A stretch of 64,000 nt of DNA from Cellulosimicrobium protaetiae (lineage in GTDB: Bacteria; Actinomycetota; Actinomycetes; Actinomycetales; Cellulomonadaceae): assembly GCF_009708005.2 (NCBI RefSeq), contig NZ_CP052757.1, positions 744,001 through 808,000 of the forward strand. The letters run 5' to 3'. The notes under the pieces were generated by a model. That model was not told the origin of the DNA. It made no database searches and was given only the letters and a program-made list of their open reading frames with translations. Each line of letters begins with the position of its first letter. Position 1 is the stretch's first letter. Below, one piece after another: positions 17,420 to 25,609 of the stretch. The translations under genes and the position numbers were made by a program.

Positions 17420-18354
17420 CAGCGAGCCCTCCGCTCGGAGGGCGACGGCGATGCCGGGACACGTCCCGTCAGGGCCACGAACGCGTCGTCGAGGGTGCGC
17501 TGGGCGACGCGGAGGTCCTCCGCCACGACCTGCTCCCGGGCGAGAGCTCCTGCGACGCTGCTCAGGAGCTGTCCCTCCCCGGTGACGAGCCAGCGGTCGT
17601 CGACGACCTCGACCCGGGTCACCTCGGGAAGGGCGGTCAGGACGCTCTCGTCCAGCGGCCGGCTCGCGCGGAACCGGATCTGCTGCCCGGCGCTCGCCTG
17701 CGCGATCAGTCCTGCCGGTGTGCCCACGGCCGCGACGCGGCCGCCGTCGACGACGGCGACCCGGTCGCTGAGGCGCTCCGCCTCGTCCATGAAGTGCGTG
17801 ACGAGGAGGACCGTCACGCCCGCGTCACGGACCCGCTCGACGAGGTCCCAGGTGTCGCGCCTCGCCTGCGGGTCGAGCCCCGTCGTGAGCTCGTCGAGGA
17901 TCGCGACCTTCGGGTTGCCGACCAGGGCGACCGCGATCGAGAGCCGCTGCTTCTGCCCGCCGGAGAGCGCCTTGTACCGGGTGCCGCGCTTCTCGGCGAG
18001 CCCGAGCATCTCCAGGAGCTCGCGCGGGTCGGCCGGTCGCCGGTAGAAGGAGGCGTAGAGGTCGAGCGCCTCGGCGACCGTGATCGCGTCGGGGAAGCTG
18101 CTCTCCTGGAGCTGCACCCCGAGTCGTTCACGCACCTGGGCCCGGTCCGTGGTGGGGTCGAACCCCAGCACGGAGATCGAGCCCGAGTCGGGTGTGCGCA
18201 GGCCCGCGATGCTCTCGACCGTCGTCGTCTTGCCGGCGCCGTTCGGCCCGATGATGCCGAAGATCTCCCCCTCCTCGACGTCGAAGGAGACGTCGTCGAC
18301 GGCGACGTGCCGCCCGTAGCGCTTGTGCAGGTGTCGTACTTCCAACGCGTTCAT
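17419..18354 (-). CDS. ABC transporter ATP-binding protein (DrrA-like)
   Basis: Protein of 311 residues: Walker A GPNGAGKTT, Q-loop VQLQESSF, signature LSGGQKQR, Walker B VAILDELTTGLDP and an H-loop in VTHFMDEAE. The Walker B continuation has Leu where Pro is usual ([10 protein letters not shown]), while the catalytic Glu is intact. A C-terminal extension of about 80 residues (from FRASRPLDES) is the DUF4162-type regulatory domain of DrrA-like exporters. It heads the four-gene operon. TAGCCT lies 6 nt upstream of the ATG (18361-18366, complement), a leaderless-type promoter. Confidence 0.93.
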   Translation of the reverse strand: MNALEVRHLHKRYGRHVAVDDVSFDVEEGEIFGIIGPNGAGKTTTVESIAGLRTPDSGSISVLGFDPTTDRAQVRERLGVQLQESSFPDAITVAEALDLYASFYRRPADPRELLEMLGLAEKRGTRYKALSGGQKQRLSIAVALVGNPKVAILDELTTGLDPQARRDTWDLVERVRDAGVTVLLVTHFMDEAERLSDRVAVVDGGRVAAVGTPAGLIAQASAGQQIRFRASRPLDESVLTALPEVTRVEVVDDRWLVTGEGQLLSSVAGALAREQVVAEDLRVAQRTLDDAFVALTGRVPASPSPSERRAR

Positions 18355-18469
18355 GCTGCGAGGCTAGGGACGGGTCGTGCCGTGCCACATCGACCGTGGC
18401 TGTGGCGGTGCGGTGGACTCGCGCCTCCACCGATCGGTCGATGCCGGGCGCCGTCGGGCGGGCTCGCGA

Positions 18470-19543
18470 CTACACGGTCCGGGGCGTCGCGCGCAGGGCG
18501 AGGCCGGCGGCGAGCTCGAGGACGCAGAGCGCGGCGAGGCGGACGGTGCGGCCGTCGGGGGCGTCGGCGGTGGCGTCGACCTCGACGACGTCGGCAGAGC
18601 GCAGCCGGGCGTCGCGAGCCGCTGCGCGGACGAGGGCGCGCAGCTCCCAGGCCGCGATCCCGCCCGGGACGCTCGCGGGGCAGCCGGGGGCCACGGACCG
18701 GTCGCACACGTCGACGTCGACGTCGAGGTGCACCGGCCCGCCCGCGGCGCCCGCGACCTCGAGCGCCGCACGCATCACGTCCTCCGGGCCGCGTCGACGC
18801 AGCTCGTCGACGTGCACGACCGTGATCCCGAGCTCGACCGCCCGGCGCGCGTACTCGGCGGAGTTCGCGAAGTCGGCGATGCCGACCTGCACGACCCGCG
18901 CCGGGTCGAGCCCGGCCTCGACCAGCCGCCGCACGGGCGACCCGTTCGACACGCCGTCGCGCAGGTCGTGGTGGGCGTCGAGCGTGACGAGGCCCGCCGT
19001 GCCGAGGTCGTCGCCCCACGCCCCGAGCGCCGTCGCGACGGTCACGGAGTTGTCGCCGCCGAGCGCGACGAGCAGGCGGGCGCGCTCCAGCGCCGCGCGG
19101 ACCGTTGCGCGCGTCCGGGCCTCGCCCTCCTCGCCGTCCGGCTCGTCGACGTCGCCGAGGTCCGCGAACGCCAGGCCGGCGAGGTCGACCGGCCCGCTGC
19201 GGTCCGACGACGCGCCGGTCCTGTCGGAGATCCCCTCGCCCGGGGTGGGCCGACCGCCCGAGGCTGCTCCGCCGACGACGGGACCCGGCGCGACGGCGGG
19301 CCGCACGCGGGCGGAGGGCCCGCCGTCGGGCAGGGGACGGTCGGGGACGAGGGCGGGACTGAACCGGCGCAGCGCGTCGCGCACGGCCGCGGGTGTCGCG
19401 TGCGCGCCGGTGGGGGAGAGCGACGTGCGCCAGGCCGGGACGCCGAGGACCGCGACGTCGACCGTGTCCCTGTCGAGCGGCGGCCAGCCGCCCGCCCGCG
19501 GCCAGGACGGGTCGTGGGACAGGGGCTGTGCGGCGCTGCTCAC
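18470..19543 (-). CDS. hutG: formimidoylglutamase (arginase/ureohydrolase family)
   Basis: Completes histidine degradation by hydrolysing N-formimino-L-glutamate to glutamate and formamide; this assignment is inferred from family and proximity to hutHUI. It has 357 residues with Mn-binding motifs LVALGGDNSVT, TLDAHHDLRD and DVDVDVCDRSVAPGCPAS. The usual GGDHS His is Asn here, and an Arg-Ser occupies the usual Asp-Pro after the last Asp. A 50-residue low-complexity insertion lies at about 85-135. The GTG start is 6 nt from TACGGT (19550-19555, complement). It is separated from hutHUI by the exporter/two-component operon. Agmatinase is the main alternative. Confidence 0.8.
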   Translation of the reverse strand: MSSAAQPLSHDPSWPRAGGWPPLDRDTVDVAVLGVPAWRTSLSPTGAHATPAAVRDALRRFSPALVPDRPLPDGGPSARVRPAVAPGPVVGGAASGGRPTPGEGISDRTGASSDRSGPVDLAGLAFADLGDVDEPDGEEGEARTRATVRAALERARLLVALGGDNSVTVATALGAWGDDLGTAGLVTLDAHHDLRDGVSNGSPVRRLVEAGLDPARVVQVGIADFANSAEYARRAVELGITVVHVDELRRRGPEDVMRAALEVAGAAGGPVHLDVDVDVCDRSVAPGCPASVPGGIAAWELRALVRAAARDARLRSADVVEVDATADAPDGRTVRLAALCVLELAAGLALRATPRTV

Positions 19544-19583
19544 TCCTCGACCGTAGCAACGCCCCGCCGGGCCGAGCACCGGG

Positions 19584-19961
19584 TCAGGACGCGAGGGTCG
19601 CGAGGAGCGTCGCGAGCCCTAGCCCGGACTGCCCGAGGGTCCCGGTCCACAGCCGGTGGTCGGAGATCCACAGGACGACGCCGCCGAGCGTCATGAACCC
19701 CGCGGTGTACAGGACGAGGGTCCGCCCCTCGTCCACGAGGCCGTTCGCGGCGAGCACGACGCCGAGCACCGTGCCGGCGCCGAGGAACATGTTGTAGAAC
19801 GCGACGTTGAACGCCCACAACGTGACCTCGCGCGGCGACGAGCGCGTGCGCAGCAGGAACTGCTGGGCCCAGGGTCGGTGGAAGAAGAAGGCCTCGACGA
19901 CCCCGACGCCGACGTGCAGCACGCCGGCGGCGACGGCGAGGACCTGGGCGAGCGTGCTCAT
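19584..19961 (-). CDS. DUF1304-family membrane protein
   Basis: Protein of 125 residues with four transmembrane segments and the family pattern VLHVGVGVVEAFFFHRPWAQ and NVAFYNMFLGAG. Its function is not established for the family. Its ATG overlaps the stop of the mycothiol-type protein gene by four bases (ATGA), so the two are co-transcribed and probably controlled by the divergent MarR regulator. Confidence 0.86.
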   Translation of the reverse strand: MSTLAQVLAVAAGVLHVGVGVVEAFFFHRPWAQQFLLRTRSSPREVTLWAFNVAFYNMFLGAGTVLGVVLAANGLVDEGRTLVLYTAGFMTLGGVVLWISDHRLWTGTLGQSGLGLATLLATLAS

Positions 19962-20647
19962 GGGAGCTCCTCCCGGTCGTGCGGCGCGAGCGAGCGGGCG
20001 AGGCGGCGGGCGCCGTCACCGTCCAGGTGGGCGAGGGCCGCGGGTCGCCCGGTGAGCAGCAGGAGCAGGGCGGTCATGGACCCGGTCACCTGCTGACCCT
20101 CGCCGCGTCGCCAGGACACGTCGGCGGCGACGAGGCGGAACCCGGCGAGCCGTTGTCGCGCGCGGAAGGGGAAGGACACGGCCCACACGCGCTCGGCCGC
20201 CTCCCGCGCCGCGACGGGCGGGGCGGGGGCGTCGATCCCGAGCGCGACGGCGACGTCCTGCGTGTGGACGAGCGCGTCGACGAGCGCGACGCGCGGGGTC
20301 GTCCCGGGGGCGAGGTGGTGCGACCCGACGGCCGCGTGCAGGGCGGCCAGGATCTCCTCGCGCGGACGCGTCCCCGCGTCCCGGGTCAGGATGTCCATCA
20401 TCCCGTCGAAGCTCGCGCGGCCCCGGAGGAGCGCCCGGGCGAACCCGAGGGCGAGCGCCGCCCGCGAGGAGGTGGGGGCGAGGGTGAGGTGCGCGGCGAC
20501 GTCGTGCACGCGCCACCCCGTGCACAGGCTGGGGCGCTCCCAGTCGGCGGGGTCGAGACCGGCGACGAGGTCCACGAAGGAGTTCCGGGCGGTCGCGATG
20601 GCCGCCCACACGTCCTCCTCCGCCATCCAGTAGTCGGGTGCACTCAT
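19958..20647 (-). CDS. maleylpyruvate isomerase-family mycothiol-dependent (DinB-like) protein
   Basis: Protein of 229 residues. The N-terminal DinB/MDMPI helical-bundle domain has the segment DWERPSLCTGWRVHDVAAHLT, whose His residues contribute to a metal site together with a later His in VDALVHTQDVAVALG. Proteins of this family use mycothiol or act as small-molecule S-transferases; substrate unknown. It is divergent from a MarR gene with three palindromes between them, which suggests induction by a toxic compound. Paired with DUF1304 by overlap. Confidence 0.85.
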   Translation of the reverse strand: MSAPDYWMAEEDVWAAIATARNSFVDLVAGLDPADWERPSLCTGWRVHDVAAHLTLAPTSSRAALALGFARALLRGRASFDGMMDILTRDAGTRPREEILAALHAAVGSHHLAPGTTPRVALVDALVHTQDVAVALGIDAPAPPVAAREAAERVWAVSFPFRARQRLAGFRLVAADVSWRRGEGQQVTGSMTALLLLLTGRPAALAHLDGDGARRLARSLAPHDREELP

Positions 20648-20676
20648 CGGAGCGCCTCCAGAACTGATACGATGAT

Positions 20677-20710
20677 CTGACTACTTTAGTCAGTTGCACT
20701 GACGATCGTC
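20677..20710. promoter_or_regulatory. cluster of palindromic operators between marR and its divergent operon
   Basis: Three palindromes overlap or abut: CTGACTA-CTT-TAGTCAG (20677-20693), GTCAGT-TGC-ACTGAC (20689-20703) and GACGATCGTC (20701-20710). The region is conspicuously AT-richer than its surroundings. It lies between both start codons, so a MarR dimer bound here could repress both directions. Confidence 0.7.
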
Positions 20711-20738
20711 AACCCCTCGACGACCCGACGGAGGCACC

Positions 20739-21179
20739 GTGAGCGAGCAGGGCGAGCTCAACACCGGGCTGCTCCTGTTCATCCCCTACCGCGCTCTCGA
20801 GCTCCGGGTCTACACCGCGGTCCGCGAGGCCGGCTTCGACGACGCGACGCCTGCCCAGCTCCGGGTCTTCCAGCGGGTCGGGCCGCGCGGCACGCGCCTG
20901 ACCGAGCTCGCGGAGGCGGCAGAGATCACCAAGCAGACGGCAGGGTTCCTCGTCGACCAGCTCGAGGCCGCGGGGTACGTCGAGCGAGTTCCCGACCCCG
21001 CGGACCGGCGGGCGCGACTCGTGCGCGTCACGGCCCGCGGCGAGGCCGCGTCGCGCGTCGCCGCCGCGGAGCTCGCCCGCGTCGAGGCCGAGTGGACCGC
21101 GCACCTCGGGGCGCGCGGCATGGCGGCCCTGCGGCGTCAGCTCGCACGCCTGCGCGAGATCACCGATCCCTGGGCCTGA
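20739..21179 (+). CDS. MarR-family transcriptional regulator
   Basis: Protein of 146 residues with the winged helix-turn-helix at about 40-105 (LTELAEAAEITKQTAGFLVDQLEAAGYVERVPDPADRRARLV), including the DxR wing motif. It has a GTG start with GGAGG 5 nt upstream. It is divergent from the DinB-like/DUF1304 operon, with palindromic sites in the shared 91-nt region, so autoregulation and control of that operon are likely. Ligand unknown. Confidence 0.9.
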   Translation: MSEQGELNTGLLLFIPYRALELRVYTAVREAGFDDATPAQLRVFQRVGPRGTRLTELAEAAEITKQTAGFLVDQLEAAGYVERVPDPADRRARLVRVTARGEAASRVAAAELARVEAEWTAHLGARGMAALRRQLARLREITDPWA

Positions 21180-21189
21180 CGGCGAGCGA

Positions 21190-22089
21190 TCAGCCCTTGC
21201 TCGCGTGCACGACGGCGACCGGGTGCGTCGCGTGGTGCAGCACCTGCTGGCTCACGGAGCCGAGCACCATGCCGCGCAGGTCGCCGCGCCCGCGCGAGCC
21301 GACGACGGTCAGCGCGGCGCCGGCCGCGGCCTCCCGGATCGCGACGGACGGCTCGCGGTCCACGACGAACGTCTCGACGAGGACGTCGTCGTGCTCGGGG
21401 GCGCGCACGCGGTCGAGCGCCGCCTCGACGGTGCGCGACGCCTCGGCCCGTGCGTCGCGCTCGGCCGACGTGTAGAACGACGGGTTCTCCTCCCACAGCG
21501 GCCCGACCGGCAGGCGCCACGCGCACACCGCGACGACGCGCGACCGGGTGCGGGCGGCCTCGTCGAGCGCGAACCGCAGCGCGGCGTCGCCGTGCACGGA
21601 CCCGTCGACGCCGACCACGACGTCCGTCGTCCGCTCGCTCCGCTCCACGACGGGCGGCACGACGACGACGGGTACGGGCGACCGCGCGGCGAGCCGAGTC
21701 CCGACGGAACCGAAGAACATGGAGCCCACCGAGCCCAGGCCGCGCGACCCGACCACGACGAGGTCGGCGTCCTTGGCCTCGTCGAGCAGCGCCTCCGCGG
21801 GCGGGCCGGACCGCAGCGTGGTGCGCACGGGGACCGTGGGGTCGACGTGCGCCGCACGCTCGGCGGCGGCCGACAGGATGGGGCCGGCGATCTCACCGAG
21901 CTCCTCGACGCTCGGGTAGTACGCGCCGCCGACGAACGGCGTCGCGACCACCGGGACGTACGCCACGTGCAGCACGCGGAGCTCGGCGCCCCGACGCGCC
22001 GCCTCCCGCACGGCCCAGTCCAGGGCCTTGCCGCTCGTCGTGCTGCCGTCCACGCCGACCAGCACCACCTGGGTCGTCGAGTCGCTCAC
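21190..22089 (-). CDS. tandem universal stress protein (USP)
   Basis: Protein of 299 residues with two UspA domains. Each carries the ATP-binding pattern: VGVDGSTTSGKALDWAV with VVGSRGLGSVGSMFFGSVGTRL..SPVPVVVV in the first, and VGVDGSVHGDAALRFAL with VVGSRGRGDLRGMVLGSVSQQVLHHATHPVAVV in the second. Divergent from the DosR-like regulator gene, with a DosR-box-like palindrome between them (22227-22240). In Mycobacterium tuberculosis the USP gene Rv3134c also sits next to dosR, supporting membership of a hypoxia/redox regulon. The GTG start gives VSDSTTQVVLVGVDGS. Confidence 0.92.
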   Translation of the reverse strand: MSDSTTQVVLVGVDGSTTSGKALDWAVREAARRGAELRVLHVAYVPVVATPFVGGAYYPSVEELGEIAGPILSAAAERAAHVDPTVPVRTTLRSGPPAEALLDEAKDADLVVVGSRGLGSVGSMFFGSVGTRLAARSPVPVVVVPPVVERSERTTDVVVGVDGSVHGDAALRFALDEAARTRSRVVAVCAWRLPVGPLWEENPSFYTSAERDARAEASRTVEAALDRVRAPEHDDVLVETFVVDREPSVAIREAAAGAALTVVGSRGRGDLRGMVLGSVSQQVLHHATHPVAVVHASKG

Positions 22090-22226
22090 CGTGACCACCT
22101 CGGTCCGTCGTCCCCGTCGCGGCCGGGGGTCGCCCGCCGCCTGCACACCTCCTGGATACTCCTCGCGCCCGGCCTGCCGCACCCCACGACCGCCCCCGGC
22201 CTCCGGGACCCTCGCCTCGAAGCCGG

Positions 22227-22240
22227 GGGACGAAGGTCCC
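22227..22240. promoter_or_regulatory. DosR-box-like palindrome between usp and dosR-like genes
   Basis: GGGAC-GAAG-GTCCC has both 5-nt half-sites and the 4-nt spacing of the core of the mycobacterial DosR box (GGGAC-N4-GTCCC). It lies 64 nt before the regulator start and 138 nt before the USP start. Confidence 0.6.
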
Positions 22241-22303
22241 GCACCCGGGTCACGACGCCCTCGCGCGCGCGAGAATCCGTTTCCGACGGGCTAGGTTGAG
22301 GCC

Positions 22304-23032
22304 ATGGGCTCTCCCCACCCGATCCGTGTGTTCCTGCTCGACGACCACGAGGTGGTCCGGCGCGGCGTGGCCGCGCTGCTCGAGGCGGCCGGTGACATCA
22401 CCGTCGTCGGCGAGGCGGGCACCGCAGCCTCCGCGCTCGCGCGCATCAAGGCGACGCGGCCCGACGTCGCGATCCTCGACGTGCGCCTGCCCGACGGCTC
22501 CGGCGTCGAGGTGTGCCGCGAGGTGCGCTCCGAGCTCCCCGAGGTCGGCTGCCTCATGCTCACGTCGTTCGCCGACGACGAGGCGCTGTTCCAGGCCGTG
22601 CTCGCCGGGGCGTCGGGCTACGTGCTCAAGCAGATTCACGGCTCCGACCTCGTCGGCGCGGTCCGCACCGTCGCGGCGGGCGGGTCGCTCCTCGACCCGG
22701 CCAGCACCGCGCGCGTGCTGGAGCGTCTGCGGCACGCCGCGGACGAGACCCCGGACCGTCTCGAGGGCCTGTCCCAGCAGGAGCGCCAGATCGTCGCGCT
22801 CATCGGCGAGGGGCTGACGAACCGCGAGATCGGCAAGCGCCTCTACCTCGCGGAGAAGACGGTGAAGAACTACGTCTCGCACGTCCTCGCGACGCTCGGG
22901 CTCCAGCGACGCACCCAGGTCGCGGTGCTCGCGACCGAGATGCGCCAGGACGAGGCGTCGCGTCAGGGCACCCCGGGCGCGGGCGCGCCGGCGGGGGACC
23001 GGCAGCACGGTGGCCAGCCCTTCCGCCCCTGA
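22304..23032 (+). CDS. devR: DosR/DevR-like response regulator
   Basis: Protein of 242 residues. The receiver has phospho-acceptor Asp59 (AILDVRLPDGSGVEVCRE) and LTSFADDEALFQAVLAGASG. The C-terminal helix-turn-helix reads EGLTNREIGKRLYLAEKTVK, continuing NYVSHVLATLGLQRRTQVAV. These blocks are the ones that characterise mycobacterial DosR more than generic NarL regulators. DosR responds to hypoxia, NO and CO through DosS/DosT. The ATG follows TAGGTT (22292-22297) by 6 nt. A low-complexity tail of about 25 residues ends the protein. The likely kinase partner is at 24224-25411. Confidence 0.88.
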   Translation: MGSPHPIRVFLLDDHEVVRRGVAALLEAAGDITVVGEAGTAASALARIKATRPDVAILDVRLPDGSGVEVCREVRSELPEVGCLMLTSFADDEALFQAVLAGASGYVLKQIHGSDLVGAVRTVAAGGSLLDPASTARVLERLRHAADETPDRLEGLSQQERQIVALIGEGLTNREIGKRLYLAEKTVKNYVSHVLATLGLQRRTQVAVLATEMRQDEASRQGTPGAGAPAGDRQHGGQPFRP

Positions 23033-23128
23033 CGGCGACGCCGGGGCGATGCGTCCCGGGAGGCCCGAGGGCTCGTCGCCGGACGGACCGGGGGCCGACG
23101 GCGAAGGTCCGGGCGACCGCGCGCCGTC

Positions 23129-23142
23129 GGGACCTTCGGCTC
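23129..23142 (+). promoter_or_regulatory. degenerate DosR-box-like site
   Basis: GGGAC-CTTC-GGCTC keeps one full half-site and three of five positions of the other, 36 nt upstream of the PPOX-family start. Weak on its own; noted because of the neighbouring sites. Confidence 0.25.
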
Positions 23143-23177
23143 TCGCCGATCTGACACCGCGGCGCGACGATGGCGAC

Positions 23178-23651
23178 ATGGACACAGTCGAGCGGACCGG
23201 GACAGGGGCACCGGTGGCAGGAGCGGGGCCCATGACGGCCGAACGCCCCCGCGCCTCGGCAGGGCTCTCGGAGCTCACGCCGGAGGAGAGCTACGCGCTC
23301 CTCGCGACCGTCCCCGTGGGCAGGATCGTCTACACCGACCACGCGCTGCCGGCTATCCAGCCGGTGAACTTCGTCCTCGACGGGCCCGACGTCGTGTTCC
23401 GTACCGCCGAGGGTTCCAAGCTTGCGGTCGCGGCGAGCCGCGCCGTCGTCGCGTTCGAGGTGGACCAGTTCGACGCCGAGGCGCGTTCCGGCTGGTCCGT
23501 CGTGCTCGTGGGCCGCACGTTCGAGGTCACCGAGCCGGTGGAGCGTGCACGGCTGCTCGCCCTCCCGCTCGTGACGTTCGTGCCGGGCGTGCGCGACCGG
23601 GTCATCAAGGTCGTCCCGCGCATCGTCACCGGGCGGCGGATACTGCGCTGA
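23178..23651 (+). CDS. pyridoxamine 5'-phosphate oxidase-family (flavin/F420-binding) protein
   Basis: Protein of 157 residues (a start at 23232 giving MTAERPRAS is possible). It has the split-barrel fold signature LTPEESYALLATVPVGRIVY, PAIQPVNFVLDGPDVVFRT and EGSKLAVAA, as in small PPOX-like proteins that bind FMN or F420. Function of such proteins is mostly redox or unknown. Members of this family are in the M. tuberculosis DosR regulon, which fits its place directly after the DosR-like gene. The reading frame overlaps the end of that gene if the longest start is used, so a start at 23178 is preferred. Confidence 0.85.
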   Translation: MDTVERTGTGAPVAGAGPMTAERPRASAGLSELTPEESYALLATVPVGRIVYTDHALPAIQPVNFVLDGPDVVFRTAEGSKLAVAASRAVVAFEVDQFDAEARSGWSVVLVGRTFEVTEPVERARLLALPLVTFVPGVRDRVIKVVPRIVTGRRILR

Positions 23652-23682
23652 GGCGGACGCCCGGCCCGGCTACGCTCGCCGG

Positions 23683-24207
23683 ATGACCGAGACGACCGAG
23701 GTGCGCGACGCGACGCCCGAGGACTGGCCGGGCATGTGGCGGGCCTTGGAGCCCGTCTTCCGCGCCGGTGAGACGTACACCTACCCGCGCGACATCAGCG
23801 AGGCCGACGCCCGCGCCGCCTGGACCGGCTCGCCCGGTGCCCGGGTCCTCGTCGCGGTCTCCACGGACCCCGACGCCACGGGCGTGGCGCAGGGGGCGGT
23901 GCTGGGCACGGCGAAGTACCTGCCCAACCACCCGGGTGCCGGGTCGCACGTCGCGAACGCGAGCTTCGTCGTCGGGCCCGACGGCGCGGGGCGGGGCGTG
24001 GGTCGCGCGCTCGCCCGCGCGGTGCTCGACGGGGCGCGCGGCGACGGCTACCGGGCGATGCAGTTCAACGCCGTCGTGGAGACGAACGAGCGCGCCGTGC
24101 GGCTCTGGGAGTCGCTCGGCTTCGCGATCCTCGCGACGGTGCCCGAGGCCTTCGACCACCCCGTGCAGGGTCTCGTGGGCCTGCACGTCATGCACCGCGC
24201 CCTCTGA
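23683..24207 (+). CDS. GNAT-family N-acetyltransferase
   Basis: Protein of 174 residues with a GNAT core: substrate-side region GETYTYPRDISEADARAAW, acetyl-CoA-binding GPDGAGRGVGRALARAVLDGA, and the later NAVVETNERAVRLWESLGF typical of the phosphinothricin/YncA-like subgroup. The acceptor is unknown. It has its own leaderless-type promoter: TACGCT at 23671-23676, 6 nt before the ATG. Convergent with the GAF kinase gene 16 nt downstream. Confidence 0.88.
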   Translation: MTETTEVRDATPEDWPGMWRALEPVFRAGETYTYPRDISEADARAAWTGSPGARVLVAVSTDPDATGVAQGAVLGTAKYLPNHPGAGSHVANASFVVGPDGAGRGVGRALARAVLDGARGDGYRAMQFNAVVETNERAVRLWESLGFAILATVPEAFDHPVQGLVGLHVMHRAL

Positions 24208-24223
24208 GCCGCGGCGCGCCGGG

Positions 24224-25411
24224 TCAGACGAGCGGCACCCACCACTCGAGCCGCGTGCCGCCGTCGGGCAGCGCGGTCGCTGTGCTCGACCCGCCCAGTG
24301 CCGCCGCGCGCGCCTGCATGTTGCGCAGGCCCGAGCGGCGCCCGCCGGGCTGGATGCCGACGCCGTCGTCGGTGACCATGAGGCGCGCCTCGTGCGCGGT
24401 CACGGACAGGTGCACGACGACGTGGCTCGCCTGCGCGTGCCGCGCCACGTTGGTCAGGGACTCGCCCAGCACGACGACGAGCTGGTCGGCGACCTCGGCG
24501 GGCAGGCTCGGGCCGCCGTCCGACACGCCGGCTCCCGACCCCTCGGCCGCGACCTCGACGCTCACCTCCGGCGCGAAGCCCAGGACCGTCGTCGCGGCCT
24601 CGGCCTGGGCGCGGAACCGGTCCTCGATCGACGGCGCGTCCGGGTCGGTCGCCGTGTGCAGGGCGAAGATCGTCGAGCGGATCTGCCGGATCGTCTCGTC
24701 GAGGTCGGAGACGGTCTCCTCGATGCGGGTCCGGGCGTTCGGGTCGGCGACGAGCGGCTGCACGCTCATGAGGGTCATGGCGGACGCGAACAGGCGCTGG
24801 ATCACGACGTCGTGCAGGTCGCGCGCGATGCGGTCGCGGTCCTCGAGCACGCCCACCTGCTTGGCCCGCCCGTAGAGCCGCGCGTTCTCGATCGCGACGC
24901 CCGCGGCGGCGGCGAGCGCGATCACGGCCGCCTCGTCCTCCGCCGTGAACTCGGTCGTGGAGTGCTCTCCGCCCGCCCCGGGCACCCGCTTGTCCGTCAG
25001 GTAGAGGTTGCCGAACACCGTCTCGCGCACCCGGACCGGGACGCCGAGGAACGTGTGCATCGGCGGGTGGCCCTCGGGGAAGCCTGCGGAGCGGACGTCG
25101 TCGGCGATCTCCGGGACGCGGATGGGCTCCGGGTGGTCGATCAGCTCCCCGAGCAGGCCCTCGCCGTGCGGCCAGTGGTCGATCGCGGCGACCTCGTCGT
25201 CCGAGAGCCCGAGCGGGATGAACTGCGCGAGGCGCTCGCGCCCCGAGGCGTCGAGCACACCGAGCGCGCCGTACCGGGCCCCCGTGAGCTCCATCGCCGC
25301 CTCGACGATGCGCCGCAGCACCTGCGGGAGGTCGAGGTCGCTCGTCACCGCCACGACGGCGTCCAGCACGCGTTGCCCGACGGCGGTCGGCAGGTCGGTC
25401 GTTCCGCTCAC
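24224..25411 (-). CDS. devS: DosS/DevS-like GAF-domain sensor histidine kinase
   Basis: Cytosolic kinase of 395 residues with no membrane segments. A single GAF domain (about 15-180) contains GFPEGHPPMHTFLGVPVRVR and VFGNLYLTDK, very like the heme-binding GAF-A of DosS. HisKA_3 follows with phospho-His200 in DRIARDLHDVVIQRLFA, then HATPase (GESLTNVARHA, DDGVGI). Mycobacterial DosS (about 578 residues) has two GAF domains, so this is a shorter form. Whether it binds heme, and through which His, cannot be told from sequence alone. GTG start with GGGAG 10 nt upstream. Likely partner of the DosR-like regulator 2 kb away. Confidence 0.86.
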   Translation of the reverse strand: MSGTTDLPTAVGQRVLDAVVAVTSDLDLPQVLRRIVEAAMELTGARYGALGVLDASGRERLAQFIPLGLSDDEVAAIDHWPHGEGLLGELIDHPEPIRVPEIADDVRSAGFPEGHPPMHTFLGVPVRVRETVFGNLYLTDKRVPGAGGEHSTTEFTAEDEAAVIALAAAAGVAIENARLYGRAKQVGVLEDRDRIARDLHDVVIQRLFASAMTLMSVQPLVADPNARTRIEETVSDLDETIRQIRSTIFALHTATDPDAPSIEDRFRAQAEAATTVLGFAPEVSVEVAAEGSGAGVSDGGPSLPAEVADQLVVVLGESLTNVARHAQASHVVVHLSVTAHEARLMVTDDGVGIQPGGRRSGLRNMQARAAALGGSSTATALPDGGTRLEWWVPLV

Positions 25412-25609
25412 CCGATGCAGTCTCCCAGACACCGCGCCCCCGGCGGCACCCGGCCTGACGTGGGGGTGTGACGTGGGTGACACCCCCGCGCTATCGTGCG
25501 TCCACATCTCGGGACGTCCGACGCCGTCCTGCCGGTCGCCCGCCGCGCCCGGCCCGGCGCGAGCCGACCGAGGCCGCCGACGCAGGGGGCCGAAGGGACA
25601 CGGTGCCGC

